A DNA stretch of 18,162 bases from an uncultured Prevotella sp. (GTDB taxonomy: Bacteria; Bacteroidota; Bacteroidia; Bacteroidales; Bacteroidaceae), in assembly GCA_902477645.1 (NCBI GenBank), contig CABSIA010000047.1, positions 1-18,162 of the forward strand, in the 5' to 3' direction. This document shows, piece after piece, positions 1 to 7,374 of the stretch; the stretch's first letter is position 1, and each line of letters begins with the position of its first letter. Both the position numbers and the translations under genes were made by a program. The notes beneath the pieces were generated by a model. That model did not search any database, was not told the origin of the DNA, and saw only the letters and a list, made by a program, of their open reading frames with translations.

Positions 1-89
1 ACTAGATCCAACTCGTAACGGATAAGCAATGACGCACGTATTCCGCCATTTGGGCACGTCTATACCCTATCCGGCGTTATCTGCTTTTC

Positions 90-115
90 ATTTACAGACA
101 TGCATTTCTGTAAAT
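90..115. promoter_or_regulatory. Inverted repeat upstream of the PqqD-like gene
   Basis: A perfect 9-bp inverted repeat, ATTTACAGA (90-98) and TCTGTAAAT (107-115), is separated by 8 nt. It lies about 60 nt before the PqqD-like start codon. It has no T-run after it on either strand, so an operator or leader hairpin is more likely than a terminator. Its function is unknown. The remainder of 1-173 shows no gene that can be supported. Confidence 0.35.
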
Positions 116-173
116 CTGAACAATTTTGAATATGCGCATTTTCAAAAACAAACAGATAAACATCTTAATAAAA

Positions 174-443
174 ATGAAAAAGAAAACAGGCTTCAACCTG
201 AGAAGCATTTGCGGCGAGAAAATCATTGTTGCGGAAGGCAAGGAAAATATAGATTTCAGCAGTATTATCTCTATGAATGAGACTTCGGCCTTCCTTTGGG
301 AAAAAGCCGCCAATTCTGATTTTACAGCTGAGACTTTTGCCAAATTCCTGACTGATGAATATGACGTAGAGTATGATACAGCTCTTGCCGACTCAAAAGA
401 GATTATTTCACTTTGGCACAAAGCTGGAATTATAGAAGAGTAA
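174..443 (+). CDS. PqqD-like small protein (PF05402 type)
   Basis: This is an 89-residue protein read from the ATG at 174. The same frame opens earlier at a TTG (126), but the added residues are Lys/Asn/Ile-rich and do not fit the family. The start MKKKTGFNLR, the strand pair around GEKIIVAEG, the turn SMNETSAFLWE and the C-terminal helices with TDEYDV, LADSKEI and HKAGIIEE match the compact winged-helix fold of PqqD. PqqD proteins act as RiPP recognition elements that hold a precursor peptide for a modifying enzyme. Stand-alone PqqD-like genes are also common outside pqq clusters, and there the role is unknown. The next gene, a FemAB-like acyltransferase, follows after 35 nt on the same strand. 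No precursor peptide or radical SAM enzyme is visible inside the window; the upstream neighbourhood lies outside it. The family call is firm and the function is not. Confidence 0.82.
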   Translation: MKKKTGFNLRSICGEKIIVAEGKENIDFSSIISMNETSAFLWEKAANSDFTAETFAKFLTDEYDVEYDTALADSKEIISLWHKAGIIEE

Positions 444-466
444 AAATAAGTTTAAATCATATCATA

Positions 467-474
467 TAATTTTG
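467..474 (+). promoter_or_regulatory. Candidate -7 box TAATTTTG just before the acyltransferase
   Basis: TAATTTTG fits the Bacteroidetes -7 consensus TAnnTTTG and ends 4 nt before the ATG at 479. If used, transcription would start at or next to the start codon, giving an almost leaderless mRNA. No good TTTG is seen about 20 nt upstream, so the match could be chance in AT-rich sequence. Confidence 0.3.
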
Positions 475-478
475 CGAT

Positions 479-1459
479 ATGGAAGAAACAACGGTCAAAA
501 TAATAAGCAAGAGCGAAATGCTGCCCAATATGACGTGCAGCAACTTCTTCCATAGCATAGAGCTTTTTGGCATCATAGAACGCTCATCGAGACAAACTCC
601 ATATATGGCAGTTGCCTACGACAGCAAAGGCAACGTAACAGCTCATCTTCTTGCCATTGTAAGAAGACGAGGCTCACTTATCCCGCCCTACCTTTTCACC
701 CATGGACGCATCTATGGCGAGGGCGATTACGAAACCAATTGTACAGAAAGGGAAAAAACTTTCGGACTAATGCTCAATGCCATATCACGCAAGTTTCGCC
801 GCCGTATGTGCCTGTTTGTTGAGTTCAGCGACATATCACAAAAAATGTTCGGCTACCGACATTTCCGATCTGAAGGATATTTCTGTGTCAACTGGCAGGA
901 GGTTCACAACTCATTGCATTCCAAACACCCGGAAGAGCGCCTCACTCCGAAAGCAATACGCTATATAACTCATGCCACCGAGGAAGGTGTAAGCGTAGCT
1001 ATAGCGAATACAGAAAAGCAGATTAGCGACTTCTATAAGATTCTGCACAAGAAGACATGGATTAATTTCCGGCTTCTCATCCCGCCCTACGGCCAGTTTC
1101 TTGAGCTTGCCCTTAGCGACAATGCCGATATCTTTGTTACCACATACAAAGGCTGTATCATAGGCGGTTGCGCCTGCACATATTCTGGAGGAGATGCCTG
1201 CATGTGGTATCTTGCCACACGCAGCAAACGCTATATTCATCTGCACCCCAACTACATCACGCTGTGGCATGCCATTCTTCATGCTTACAACAAAGGCTGT
1301 GCCCATTTCCGCTTTCTTGATGTTGGCCTTCCCACCCGCTCAAATCCCTACCGCAATTTCATCCTTTCTTTCGGTGGCAAACCTGTAGGCAAATACCGTT
1401 GGTTCCGTTTCTCCATTGGCTGGATTAACAGCCTCATGTCGTGGATGTTTAGAGGATAA
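479..1459 (+). CDS. FemAB-like / GNAT-fold acyltransferase
   Basis: This 326-residue soluble protein has no signal peptide. Its C-terminal half has the pattern of the FemAB/BioF2-like acetyltransferase group (PF13480 type). That includes a central strand with GCIIGGCACTYSG (225-237), the segment PNYITLWHAILHAYNKG (257-273) and FRFLDVGLP (278-286). It ends with a Phe-Gly-Gly motif near 298-300 (LSFGGKPVG). FemAB relatives transfer aminoacyl or acyl groups to peptidoglycan precursors, or acylate small molecules; which substrate applies here cannot be told. The N-terminal half would be the first, degenerate GNAT repeat. The gene lies 35 nt after the PqqD-like gene and may be co-transcribed with it. 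It converges on rpsP, with a hairpin at 1476-1505 between the two. The fold family is likely; the activity is unassigned. Confidence 0.72.
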   Translation: MEETTVKIISKSEMLPNMTCSNFFHSIELFGIIERSSRQTPYMAVAYDSKGNVTAHLLAIVRRRGSLIPPYLFTHGRIYGEGDYETNCTEREKTFGLMLNAISRKFRRRMCLFVEFSDISQKMFGYRHFRSEGYFCVNWQEVHNSLHSKHPEERLTPKAIRYITHATEEGVSVAIANTEKQISDFYKILHKKTWINFRLLIPPYGQFLELALSDNADIFVTTYKGCIIGGCACTYSGGDACMWYLATRSKRYIHLHPNYITLWHAILHAYNKGCAHFRFLDVGLPTRSNPYRNFILSFGGKPVGKYRWFRFSIGWINSLMSWMFRG

Positions 1460-1475
1460 TATTATACTAATAAAA

Positions 1476-1505
1476 AATACAGGCTACCCGTAAGTAACCT
1501 GTATT
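1476..1505 (-). terminator. Rho-independent terminator of rpsP
   Basis: Arms 1476-1487 and 1494-1505 form a 12-bp stem with a 6-nt loop. The single imperfect pair is a G-U wobble in the minus-strand RNA but an A-C mismatch in the plus-strand RNA. On the minus strand the stem runs into six Ts (TTTTTTA). It therefore ends rpsP best and may weakly end the convergent acyltransferase transcript. Confidence 0.75.
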
Positions 1506-1533
1506 ATGTTCTGCAACGATGCAAGAAGAAATA

Positions 1534-2061
1534 TTAAGCCTCTGTCTCAGCTTCTGCGGGAGCTGCCGCAGCAGCCTCTGCCTCAGCCTTTGCAGCAGCA
1601 GCGGCAGCCTTCTTCTCTGCAACCTTCTGTGCGATAGCCTCGTTAATTTTCTTCTCTTGCTCGAGTTCTTTTGCAGCAAGTTCTTTCTTAGCCTTAGCCT
1701 GACTTTCCTTTACTGCGTTAACCTTCTGGTCTTTGCCAGCCTTCCAAGCGTCGAACTTAGCCTGTACAGCAGACTCCTCGAATGCGCCCTTCTTGACACC
1801 ACCACGGAGGTGCTTCATCATGTAGACACCCTCACCACGGAGAATGTTACGGACTGTGTCAGTTGGCTGTGCGCCACACTCTACCCAATAGAGAGCACGG
1901 TCGAAATTCAAATCTACAGTAGCAGGATTGGTGTTAGGATTGTAAGTACCAATCTTCTCAATAAATCTACCATCACGTGGTGCTCTTACGTCAGCGGTAA
2001 CAATGCTATAAAAAGCATAGTTCTTACGACCGCCGCGTTGCAATCTGATTCTTGTTGCCAT
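1534..2061 (-). CDS. rpsP: 30S ribosomal protein S16 with long acidic/Ala-rich tail
   Basis: This 175-residue protein starts MATRIRLQRGGRKNYAFY, the conserved S16 N-terminus. GTYNPNTNPATVDLNFDRAL and GAQPTDTVRNILRGEGV complete the S16 core within about the first 85 residues. S16 binds 16S rRNA early in assembly of the small subunit. Residues from about 105 on form an extension rich in Lys, Glu and Ala, ending in an almost pure Ala/Glu run (about 150-175). It is probably helical and low in complexity. Most bacterial S16 proteins are 80-90 residues; long tails are usual in Bacteroidetes. In many other bacteria rpsP lies with rimM, trmD and rplS, but here it stands alone with its own promoter (-7 box at 2124-2131) and terminator. 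Confidence 0.97.
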   Translation of the reverse strand: MATRIRLQRGGRKNYAFYSIVTADVRAPRDGRFIEKIGTYNPNTNPATVDLNFDRALYWVECGAQPTDTVRNILRGEGVYMMKHLRGGVKKGAFEESAVQAKFDAWKAGKDQKVNAVKESQAKAKKELAAKELEQEKKINEAIAQKVAEKKAAAAAAKAEAEAAAAAPAEAETEA

Positions 2062-2123
2062 TTTTTAATAATTCTTTTAAATTTTAGGTTTGAATTTATG
2101 CCTCCAACTCGTGAAAGCGGGTG

Positions 2124-2154
2124 CAAAGTTACGAAATTTCTGTTAATTATCACC
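2124..2154 (-). promoter_or_regulatory. rpsP promoter
   Basis: On the minus strand TAACTTTG (2131-2124) matches the -7 consensus TAnnTTTG. A TTG (2156-2154) lies about 22 nt upstream at the -33 position. The predicted leader is about 60 nt. Confidence 0.6.
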
Positions 2155-2273
2155 AATAAACTATATTTAACTCCTAATTCTTTACGCTTTATTAACTTTT
2201 AGCTTGCGTCTTTGCCTTTTTTAGGCACAGAGGCTGAATATCTGGGAATTTTATTCTGTATATGATACTCCCC

Positions 2274-2309
2274 AAAAAGAATTATCCCCCGACTCGCGTC
2301 GGGGGATAA
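2274..2309 (-). terminator. Strong terminator downstream of galE
   Basis: Arms 2282-2293 (TTATCCCCCGAC) and 2298-2309 form a perfect 12-bp GC-rich stem with a 4-nt loop. On the minus strand the stem is followed by TTCTTTTT. It lies about 120 nt past the galE stop codon. On the plus strand the following bases are A/C-rich, so it acts in the galE direction. Confidence 0.8.
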
Positions 2310-2405
2310 CAACAACACAAACACAAATTTACGGGTTAGGCCATAAGCCACACCGTTATATTGTTTTCGGTCAAGTTCTTTTAGAAAGCCATCTGCTGAA
2401 AGCTT
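2275..2405 (-). ncRNA. Candidate small RNA or structured galE 3' UTR
   Basis: This stretch of about 130 nt lies between the galE stop codon and a strong terminator. A TACTTTTG box (2417-2410, minus strand) just after galE fits the -7 consensus, so the region could be transcribed separately; no convincing -33 element is seen. Inside it, 2331-2356 folds as a two-part hairpin: ACGG/CCGT outside and GGC/GCC inside. It resembles no RNA family I recognise (not SRP RNA, tmRNA or RNase P). The plain alternative is a long galE 3' UTR. Confidence 0.3.
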
Positions 2406-2427
2406 GTTGCAAAAGTAATGCAGTGGC

Positions 2428-3465
2428 TTACATTACTCCGTCTTCACGAAGCTTAACCTGCCACTTCCAGGCACTTGCCAATACGTCTTCGATTTTAGCC
2501 TCTGCCTTCCAGCCGAGAACATTGTTGGCCTTGTCAACATTACCCCAAATCTTCTCGATATCTCCCTCACGGCGCGGACCGAACTTCCAGTTAAGCTTAA
2601 CGCCTGTAGCCTTCTCGAATGCGTCAACGATTTCCTTTGTTGAATTTCCGTTACCGGTACCGATGTTGAAATATTCGATGCTGTCGGTCTCCTGGTCAAG
2701 TACACGAGCCATAGCTGCTACGTGAGCCTTAGCGAGATCTACAACATAAATATAGTCGCGGATGCAAGTTCCGTCAGGAGTATTGTAGTCGTTACCGAAG
2801 ATTGTAAGCTCCTTGCGGATGCCGATAGCTGTCTGTGTAACGAAAGGTATCAGGTTGTTTGGAACACCGTTTGGAAGCTCACCGATGAGAGCTGATGGGT
2901 GTGCGCCGATTGGGTTGAAATATCTCAAAACGATGCTCTTGATAGGTGCGCCGCTGTGGATATAGTCGAAGATAATCTGCTCGTTAATTTCCTTTGTGTT
3001 GCCATAAGGAGAAGTTGCCTTCTGATGAGGAGCCTCTTCTGTTACAGGCAGGTTCTCTGGCTTTGGCTGACCGTAAACGGTACAAGAGCTTGAGAAAATG
3101 ATGCCCTTAACATCGTATTGTGGCATAAGCTCAAGAAGGTTGATGAGCGAGACGATATTGTTGCGATAGTAAAGCAATGGCTTCTGAACGCTCTCGCCAA
3201 CAGCCTTGCTTGCTGCGAAATGGATGATGCCCTGAATTTTAGGATATTTCTTAAATACAGCCTCGGCAGCGTCTTTGTCGCGAAGGTCTACCTTCTCGAA
3301 TGCGGGACGTACGCCTGTGATTTTTTCGATACCGTCGAGTACTTCGATTTTTGAGTTAGAAAGATCGTCGACTATTACTACTTCATAGCCAGCCTCGATA
3401 AGCTCAACAGTGGTGTGTGAACCGATAAATCCAGTTCCACCAGTAACAAGAATTGTCTGCTTCAT
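2428..3465 (-). CDS. galE: UDP-glucose 4-epimerase
   Basis: This 345-residue protein interconverts UDP-glucose and UDP-galactose in the Leloir pathway and supplies UDP-galactose for surface glycans. The start MKQTILVTGG at 3465 was chosen because it places the NAD-binding motif GGTGFIG at residues 9-15. The frame is open further upstream, but those residues come from the REP-like repeat and the promoter. Later motifs are HFAASKAVGES (82-92), SSSCTVYG (125-132) with the catalytic Ser, and Y154-x3-K158 of the extended SDR family. RYFNPIGAHPS and RDYIYVVDLA follow. Length is normal for GalE (about 340). The gene is monocistronic, with a -7 box at 3504-3511 and a terminator at 2274-2309. Some relatives also act on UDP-GlcNAc/GalNAc, which the sequence alone does not exclude. 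Confidence 0.95.
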   Translation of the reverse strand: MKQTILVTGGTGFIGSHTTVELIEAGYEVVIVDDLSNSKIEVLDGIEKITGVRPAFEKVDLRDKDAAEAVFKKYPKIQGIIHFAASKAVGESVQKPLLYYRNNIVSLINLLELMPQYDVKGIIFSSSCTVYGQPKPENLPVTEEAPHQKATSPYGNTKEINEQIIFDYIHSGAPIKSIVLRYFNPIGAHPSALIGELPNGVPNNLIPFVTQTAIGIRKELTIFGNDYNTPDGTCIRDYIYVVDLAKAHVAAMARVLDQETDSIEYFNIGTGNGNSTKEIVDAFEKATGVKLNWKFGPRREGDIEKIWGNVDKANNVLGWKAEAKIEDVLASAWKWQVKLREDGVM

Positions 3466-3503
3466 AGATAATATGATAATTATTGTTTTGGTTAATCTAT
3501 CCG

Positions 3504-3511
3504 CAAAGGTA
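3504..3511 (-). promoter_or_regulatory. galE promoter -7 box
   Basis: TACCTTTG on the minus strand matches TAnnTTTG exactly and lies about 40 nt before the galE ATG. The -33 region holds only TTTTC. The same core, GCAAAGGTA on the plus strand, occurs before ileS and rarA. It supports the downstream galE start. Confidence 0.6.
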
Positions 3512-3581
3512 CAACTTTTATTCGGAATTGTGAAAATAATATTGTATTTTTTCGCTTTAGACATTATATTCGCAAATATTG

Positions 3582-3808
3582 CGGGCTGAAAGCCCATAAA
3601 GCTCTTAGCCCAGGGTATAGCGTAGCGGCACCCTGGGTAATTAATGTAATAATAAAATATGCGCCCTGAAAGGGCAAAAGCGTAAGAGTAAGATAAAATA
3701 ATTATCTGATTATTAAACGCTTTTGCCCTTTCAGGGCGCATGGATTTGTGATAACATACAATACCCAGGGCGTTGCCCTGGGCTATGCGCTTCAGCCCTT
3801 TCAGGGCG
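3582..3808. repeat. Compound REP/BIME-like palindromic element
   Basis: Six short palindromes form a nearly symmetrical whole. In order: GGGCTGAAAGCCC (3583-3595); CCCAGGGT/ACCCTGGG (3609-3616/3630-3637); a perfect 25-bp inverted repeat (3659-3683/3717-3741), each arm containing its own GCCCT..AGGGC palindrome; CCCAGGGC/GCCCTGGG (3764-3771/3775-3782); and GCCCTTTCAGGGC (3795-3807). The 33-nt centre holds a further inverted pair, AGATAA/TTATCT. The two halves are mirror copies of the same unit, as in REP doublets that are spread by RAYT (Y1) transposases. No RAYT gene is in the window. The element fills the gap between the galE promoter and the end of the dipeptidase gene. It could act as a transcription terminator or mRNA-stabilising structure for the dipeptidase operon. 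Confidence 0.85.
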
Positions 3809-3840
3809 AGTCAATTGAGTTTATCCTCAATAAATATTAT

Positions 3841-5481
3841 TTATTCTGGATTTTCGTATTTGTCACCTGTCTCCTTTACCAGTCTTCTTGCGTATGGTGC
3901 CGGGAAACCAGGACGGGCAACACGTGAGCCTAACCCCTCTGGTGTACGTGTAAACTGCCCGTTTTTCTCAGGCTTAACAATCATATCGTTGTATTTGACG
4001 ATAAGATGTGTGGCGAGCTGTTTCCAACGGTCAAGCATCTGCTGCGCCTTCTCAATGGTATAGCCGTTGAGATATTTCTGAGCCTTTGCCGGATTCTCGG
4101 CATAAAGTTTTGCGGCCTTTGCCTCAATCTGTGGCTGAAGCTCAAAATAACTGTTTTCAAGACTGTCGCGAACAGCCTCAAGACTTGGGAACATCATAGA
4201 ATAGCGTGGATAAACCATGTTGCTGACCCAGTTGCATACCCAATAGGCGTTGTCCATAGAGAAATTCAAAGCGTCGGCTCCTGGAGTGTTGTAACATGTT
4301 GGCTGTACTGTTGTACAGCAGTAAACAGGCGTGTAGGCAATCATGTTGCCGTCATCGTTGCCAAACCACAAAATACCTCCAATCTCATTAGGCAGCCATG
4401 AGCGCATCTGGCTGATATACGAGAACGCAGACTGCTGTGTGCTTGTAGGACGCTCATTGAAATACTTCTTTCCGTCGACGGTAAACGTCAATGGCGTAGG
4501 ACGATACGGCATCTGCCATATACCGCCACCCATATCCGCAGAGTCTAAGGCAAGGGGTGTGTTCTCGTAATGGTCGCGCATGTCACGCTCAAGGTCTTTT
4601 ACGCTAATTTTTTTATTAGGAATTATCCACAAAGGCATATCCTCGGCATCGGCATCTTTTCCAAGAGCCCAAGGAAGATAGCGTGACATGTCCTTATAAT
4701 GATTGAAGAACGACCACACACGGGCATCGCAGAAACGGCGGCCACCAAAATCAGGCTTTGCGTATGCTTCCTTCCAAGAGAAATCGGCATCCTTACCCGT
4801 GAACCATCCCTGCTTGCGTGCAAACTTTATAACATCCTTCGAGTAAAGAACATTCTCCTTGTCCTTAAGATTGAACTTACCTATACGGCTCTGGTTGGCA
4901 TGTGCGCAGATGGCGTCGTCAGGTATTCGCATAGCCACCCAAACAACGCCTTTGCTGCCTGGTCCCTTACCCATCATTTCCATAATCCAAGCCTCGTCAG
5001 GGTCGCAAATGGTAAAGGTCTCGCCCTCACTGTTGTAGCCGTAAGTCTCGGCAAGATTTGTCATAACGCTGATAGCCTCACGTGCTGTCTTCGAACGCTG
5101 AAGAGCTATATATATAAGACTGCCATAGTCGATGATGCCAGTGGAGTCAACCATCTCCTCACGTCCGCCGTATGTAGTCTCGCCGATTGTCACCTGAAAC
5201 TCGTTGATATTGCCTATAACATTGTAGGTCTCAGCAGCCTCAGGTATAGAGCCATGATATTTGTGGGTGTCCCAATCGTAGACTTCCCTCATAGTACCCT
5301 TCTCGTGCTTGCCGGCGGGAAAATGGCAAAGATTGATGAACATGCCATAGTCGTCGGCATTGTATGTACACATCACCGAGCCGTCGGCAGAAGCCTTTTT
5401 GCCGACAATGAAGTTTGTACAGGCATTACTAAAATTTGCCATTCCCATGAAGAGAATGGCTGCTATTGTAAGTTTCTTCAT
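3841..5481 (-). CDS. Secreted C69-family dipeptidase (Ntn hydrolase)
   Basis: This 546-residue protein belongs to peptidase family C69 (PF03577). It begins with a signal peptide (MKKLTIAAILFMGMANFSNA), and the next residue is Cys21 in CTNFIVGKKASADGSV. That is the family signature, in which the cysteine becomes the N-terminal nucleophile after processing. Residues further on such as EFQVTIGETTYGGRE, RSKTAREAI and DPDEAWIMEMMGKGPGSKG are typical of the family. It should be periplasmic or outer-membrane associated and release dipeptides from peptides. It lacks a lipobox: the residues before Cys21 are F-S-N-A, not L-x-G/A. It is the last gene of the ileS block, 12 nt after nadC, with the REP-like element behind it. 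Family confidence is high; the exact substrate is unknown. Confidence 0.9.
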   Translation of the reverse strand: MKKLTIAAILFMGMANFSNACTNFIVGKKASADGSVMCTYNADDYGMFINLCHFPAGKHEKGTMREVYDWDTHKYHGSIPEAAETYNVIGNINEFQVTIGETTYGGREEMVDSTGIIDYGSLIYIALQRSKTAREAISVMTNLAETYGYNSEGETFTICDPDEAWIMEMMGKGPGSKGVVWVAMRIPDDAICAHANQSRIGKFNLKDKENVLYSKDVIKFARKQGWFTGKDADFSWKEAYAKPDFGGRRFCDARVWSFFNHYKDMSRYLPWALGKDADAEDMPLWIIPNKKISVKDLERDMRDHYENTPLALDSADMGGGIWQMPYRPTPLTFTVDGKKYFNERPTSTQQSAFSYISQMRSWLPNEIGGILWFGNDDGNMIAYTPVYCCTTVQPTCYNTPGADALNFSMDNAYWVCNWVSNMVYPRYSMMFPSLEAVRDSLENSYFELQPQIEAKAAKLYAENPAKAQKYLNGYTIEKAQQMLDRWKQLATHLIVKYNDMIVKPEKNGQFTRTPEGLGSRVARPGFPAPYARRLVKETGDKYENPE

Positions 5482-5493
5482 AAACGTACGGTA

Positions 5494-6345
5494 TTAATCG
5501 ACAGCCTTGAAACTCATGTCGAGTCCCTTAACTGAATGAGTAAGAGCACCTACAGAGACAAAGTCTACGCCCTGCTCAGCATAGCTGCGAATGGTATCGA
5601 ATGTGATACCGCCACTCGACTCTGTCTCGTAGCGACCGGCTATAATGTCTACAGCTTTCTTTGTATCCTCAACTGTAAAGTTGTCGAGCATTATGCGGTC
5701 TACCCCACCCTTGTCAAGAACCTGCTGAAGCTCGTCAAAGTCTCTAACCTCAATCTCAATCTTCAGGTCGAGCTCGTTCTCTTTAAGATAGTTGTGGCAA
5801 CGGTCAATTGCATTGGCTATACCTCCGGCAAAGTCGATATGATTGTCTTTAAGCAGTATCATATCGAAAAGACCTATGCGATGGTTTGTGCCTCCGCCAA
5901 TTTTAACAGCCTGTTTCTCAAGCATGCGGAGACCGGGAGTTGTCTTGCGGGTATCGAGAACACGTGTGTTTGTTCCCTCAAGCAGCTTGACATATTTGCT
6001 TGTCATTGTCGCAATACCGCTCATCCTCTGCATGATATTCAGCATAAGGCGCTCTGTCTGGAGCAAAGAGCGGACCTTGCCCGTTACTACCATGGCAACG
6101 TCGCCAACCCTTACATGTGCGCCATCGTTGATGAGCACCTCTACAGACATTGTGGGGTCGAATTTTGCAAACACTTTCCTTGCAACCTCAACACCTGCAA
6201 GAATACCTTCCTCTTTGATAAGAAGATGCGACTTGCCCATAGCATCCTCAGGAATGCAACACAATGTGGTATGGTCGCCATCACCGATATCTTCTGCGAA
6301 AGCCAGCTCTATGAGCTTATCTTCCAATTCATCTACTGTTAACAT
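5494..6345 (-). CDS. nadC: Nicotinate-nucleotide pyrophosphorylase (carboxylating)
   Basis: This 283-residue quinolinate phosphoribosyltransferase makes nicotinate mononucleotide from quinolinate and PRPP, with release of CO2 and pyrophosphate, in de novo NAD synthesis. Signatures in order are EDIGDGDHTT (18-27), ERLMLNIMQRMSGIAT (98-113), DTRKTTPGLRMLEKQAVKIGG (from 131), NHRIGLFDMILLKDNHI (154-170), EIEV, IMLDNF, SSGGI and SVGALTHS. The length fits the family. nadA and nadB are not in the window, so nadC is split from the rest of its pathway. It lies 45 nt after the DUF4296 gene and 12 nt before the dipeptidase gene, all on the same strand, so co-transcription is likely. No separate promoter was seen in the 45-nt gap. 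Confidence 0.96.
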   Translation of the reverse strand: MLTVDELEDKLIELAFAEDIGDGDHTTLCCIPEDAMGKSHLLIKEEGILAGVEVARKVFAKFDPTMSVEVLINDGAHVRVGDVAMVVTGKVRSLLQTERLMLNIMQRMSGIATMTSKYVKLLEGTNTRVLDTRKTTPGLRMLEKQAVKIGGGTNHRIGLFDMILLKDNHIDFAGGIANAIDRCHNYLKENELDLKIEIEVRDFDELQQVLDKGGVDRIMLDNFTVEDTKKAVDIIAGRYETESSGGITFDTIRSYAEQGVDFVSVGALTHSVKGLDMSFKAVD

Positions 6346-6390
6346 ATTTGTTATTGTTTTAATTGTTTATACTCTAAACTTTATGGTTTC

Positions 6391-7374
6391 TTAATTCTTA
6401 CGGTTACCAATAGCCCTTTGAGGTATCGGGTCACCAGGCTTTGCCTGCTTTATAAGGTCTACTTTTTTAACAGGCTGAAGTCTCAACCCTCCATCTGAAA
6501 CTTTGTGTATATTTTCATTAGAAAGTGTGTCGCCTATAGGCCTAACAGACTTTTCTTTATTTATTGTATCACTCTTCACGCTACTTCTTTCAGCCCGCAA
6601 CCTCACAAGATGAATGTCATAAACCGACATCAGTTTCAGCGTTGACGAAGGAGCACCCGAGTCTGAGCCTTTTCCTAAATAAAAATATCCCTTAACCTCT
6701 TTTATTTTTTCGTTCTTAGTATTGTCTATTCTCAACGTATATTCGTTGGAATTCGGCAGGCGCATGTGTCGGGTCGCAACACTGTCGTTAACATATTTTA
6801 CAGCCATCAGGACATTTCCGTCACGCATGCCTTCCTGATAAATAAAATTACAACGGAACGTAAGCACAAAGCTGTCACCGGCATGGAAAGACGAATCTGC
6901 AGCAACAGAAAACTGCGAAACATTGTAAGGTGTCTGAGGCATTAGCAGCAATGATTTATCACCTGCCCAAATGTCTGTTGTATCTCCCGATGCCGACATA
7001 GAAAATCTGTTAACCTCACTTTCAGAAGCGCCCAATGCCAAAGCCTCGTCCTTTAGCCGTTCTGACAGTTTCTCGTAGATATCGTGCATCTGGTCAGTAT
7101 GACGCATATAGTAAACCAATGACGAATCAAGCTCTGCAGATGTTATGCCATATTTTTTCAGTACCGCCTCACGATACAACGTCTCATAATAGCCATAGTC
7201 CGTTTTATTCTGAGCCATGGCATCGGCAAGATGATAATCATACAGAATATCCTCCATCATATCTGGCTGTATAATATCCCTTGGCACACCAGGCTTGCAC
7301 CCTGACAGGCACGACATTATGAAGAATACAGATACAATTATGTGCAAACCACTGCTATTCATTGGCTTTCCCAT
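6391..7374 (-). CDS. DUF4296-family lipoprotein
   Basis: This 327-residue predicted lipoprotein has a lipobox L23-S24-G25-C26 after a hydrophobic stretch (IIVSVFFIMSC). QPDMMEDILYDYHLADAMAQ soon after is the N-terminal signature of DUF4296 (PF14129 type), found in Bacteroidetes. The C-terminal half is Lys/Arg-rich and looks less ordered. Two ATGs are possible: 7374 overlaps lspA by 20 nt and 7362 overlaps it by 8 nt. The later one would give a 323-residue protein with a more usual signal peptide. Lying directly after lspA, it is probably a substrate of that enzyme. The function of the family is not known. Confidence 0.85.
   Translation of the reverse strand: MGKPMNSSGLHIIVSVFFIMSCLSGCKPGVPRDIIQPDMMEDILYDYHLADAMAQNKTDYGYYETLYREAVLKKYGITSAELDSSLVYYMRHTDQMHDIYEKLSERLKDEALALGASESEVNRFSMSASGDTTDIWAGDKSLLLMPQTPYNVSQFSVAADSSFHAGDSFVLTFRCNFIYQEGMRDGNVLMAVKYVNDSVATRHMRLPNSNEYTLRIDNTKNEKIKEVKGYFYLGKGSDSGAPSSTLKLMSVYDIHLVRLRAERSSVKSDTINKEKSVRPIGDTLSNENIHKVSDGGLRLQPVKKVDLIKQAKPGDPIPQRAIGNRKN

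Noticed and set aside
1..60. Partial tRNA-Leu on the minus strand, suggested by GCCCAAATGGCGGAAT
   Set aside because: The D-loop bases that should follow are missing and no anticodon arm can be formed in the next 40 nt.
1519..2202. Plus-strand open frame opposite rpsP, rich in Ser, Cys and Leu
   Set aside because: It is the antisense shadow of the Ala/Glu-rich S16 tail and S16 core.
3466..3741. N-terminal extension of galE by 92 residues
   Set aside because: The added frame runs through the REP-like element and the promoter; the NAD-binding motif follows directly after the start at 3465.
4699..5535. Long plus-strand open frame opposite the dipeptidase gene
   Set aside because: It mirrors a well-supported C69 gene, has no recognisable domain and no promoter.
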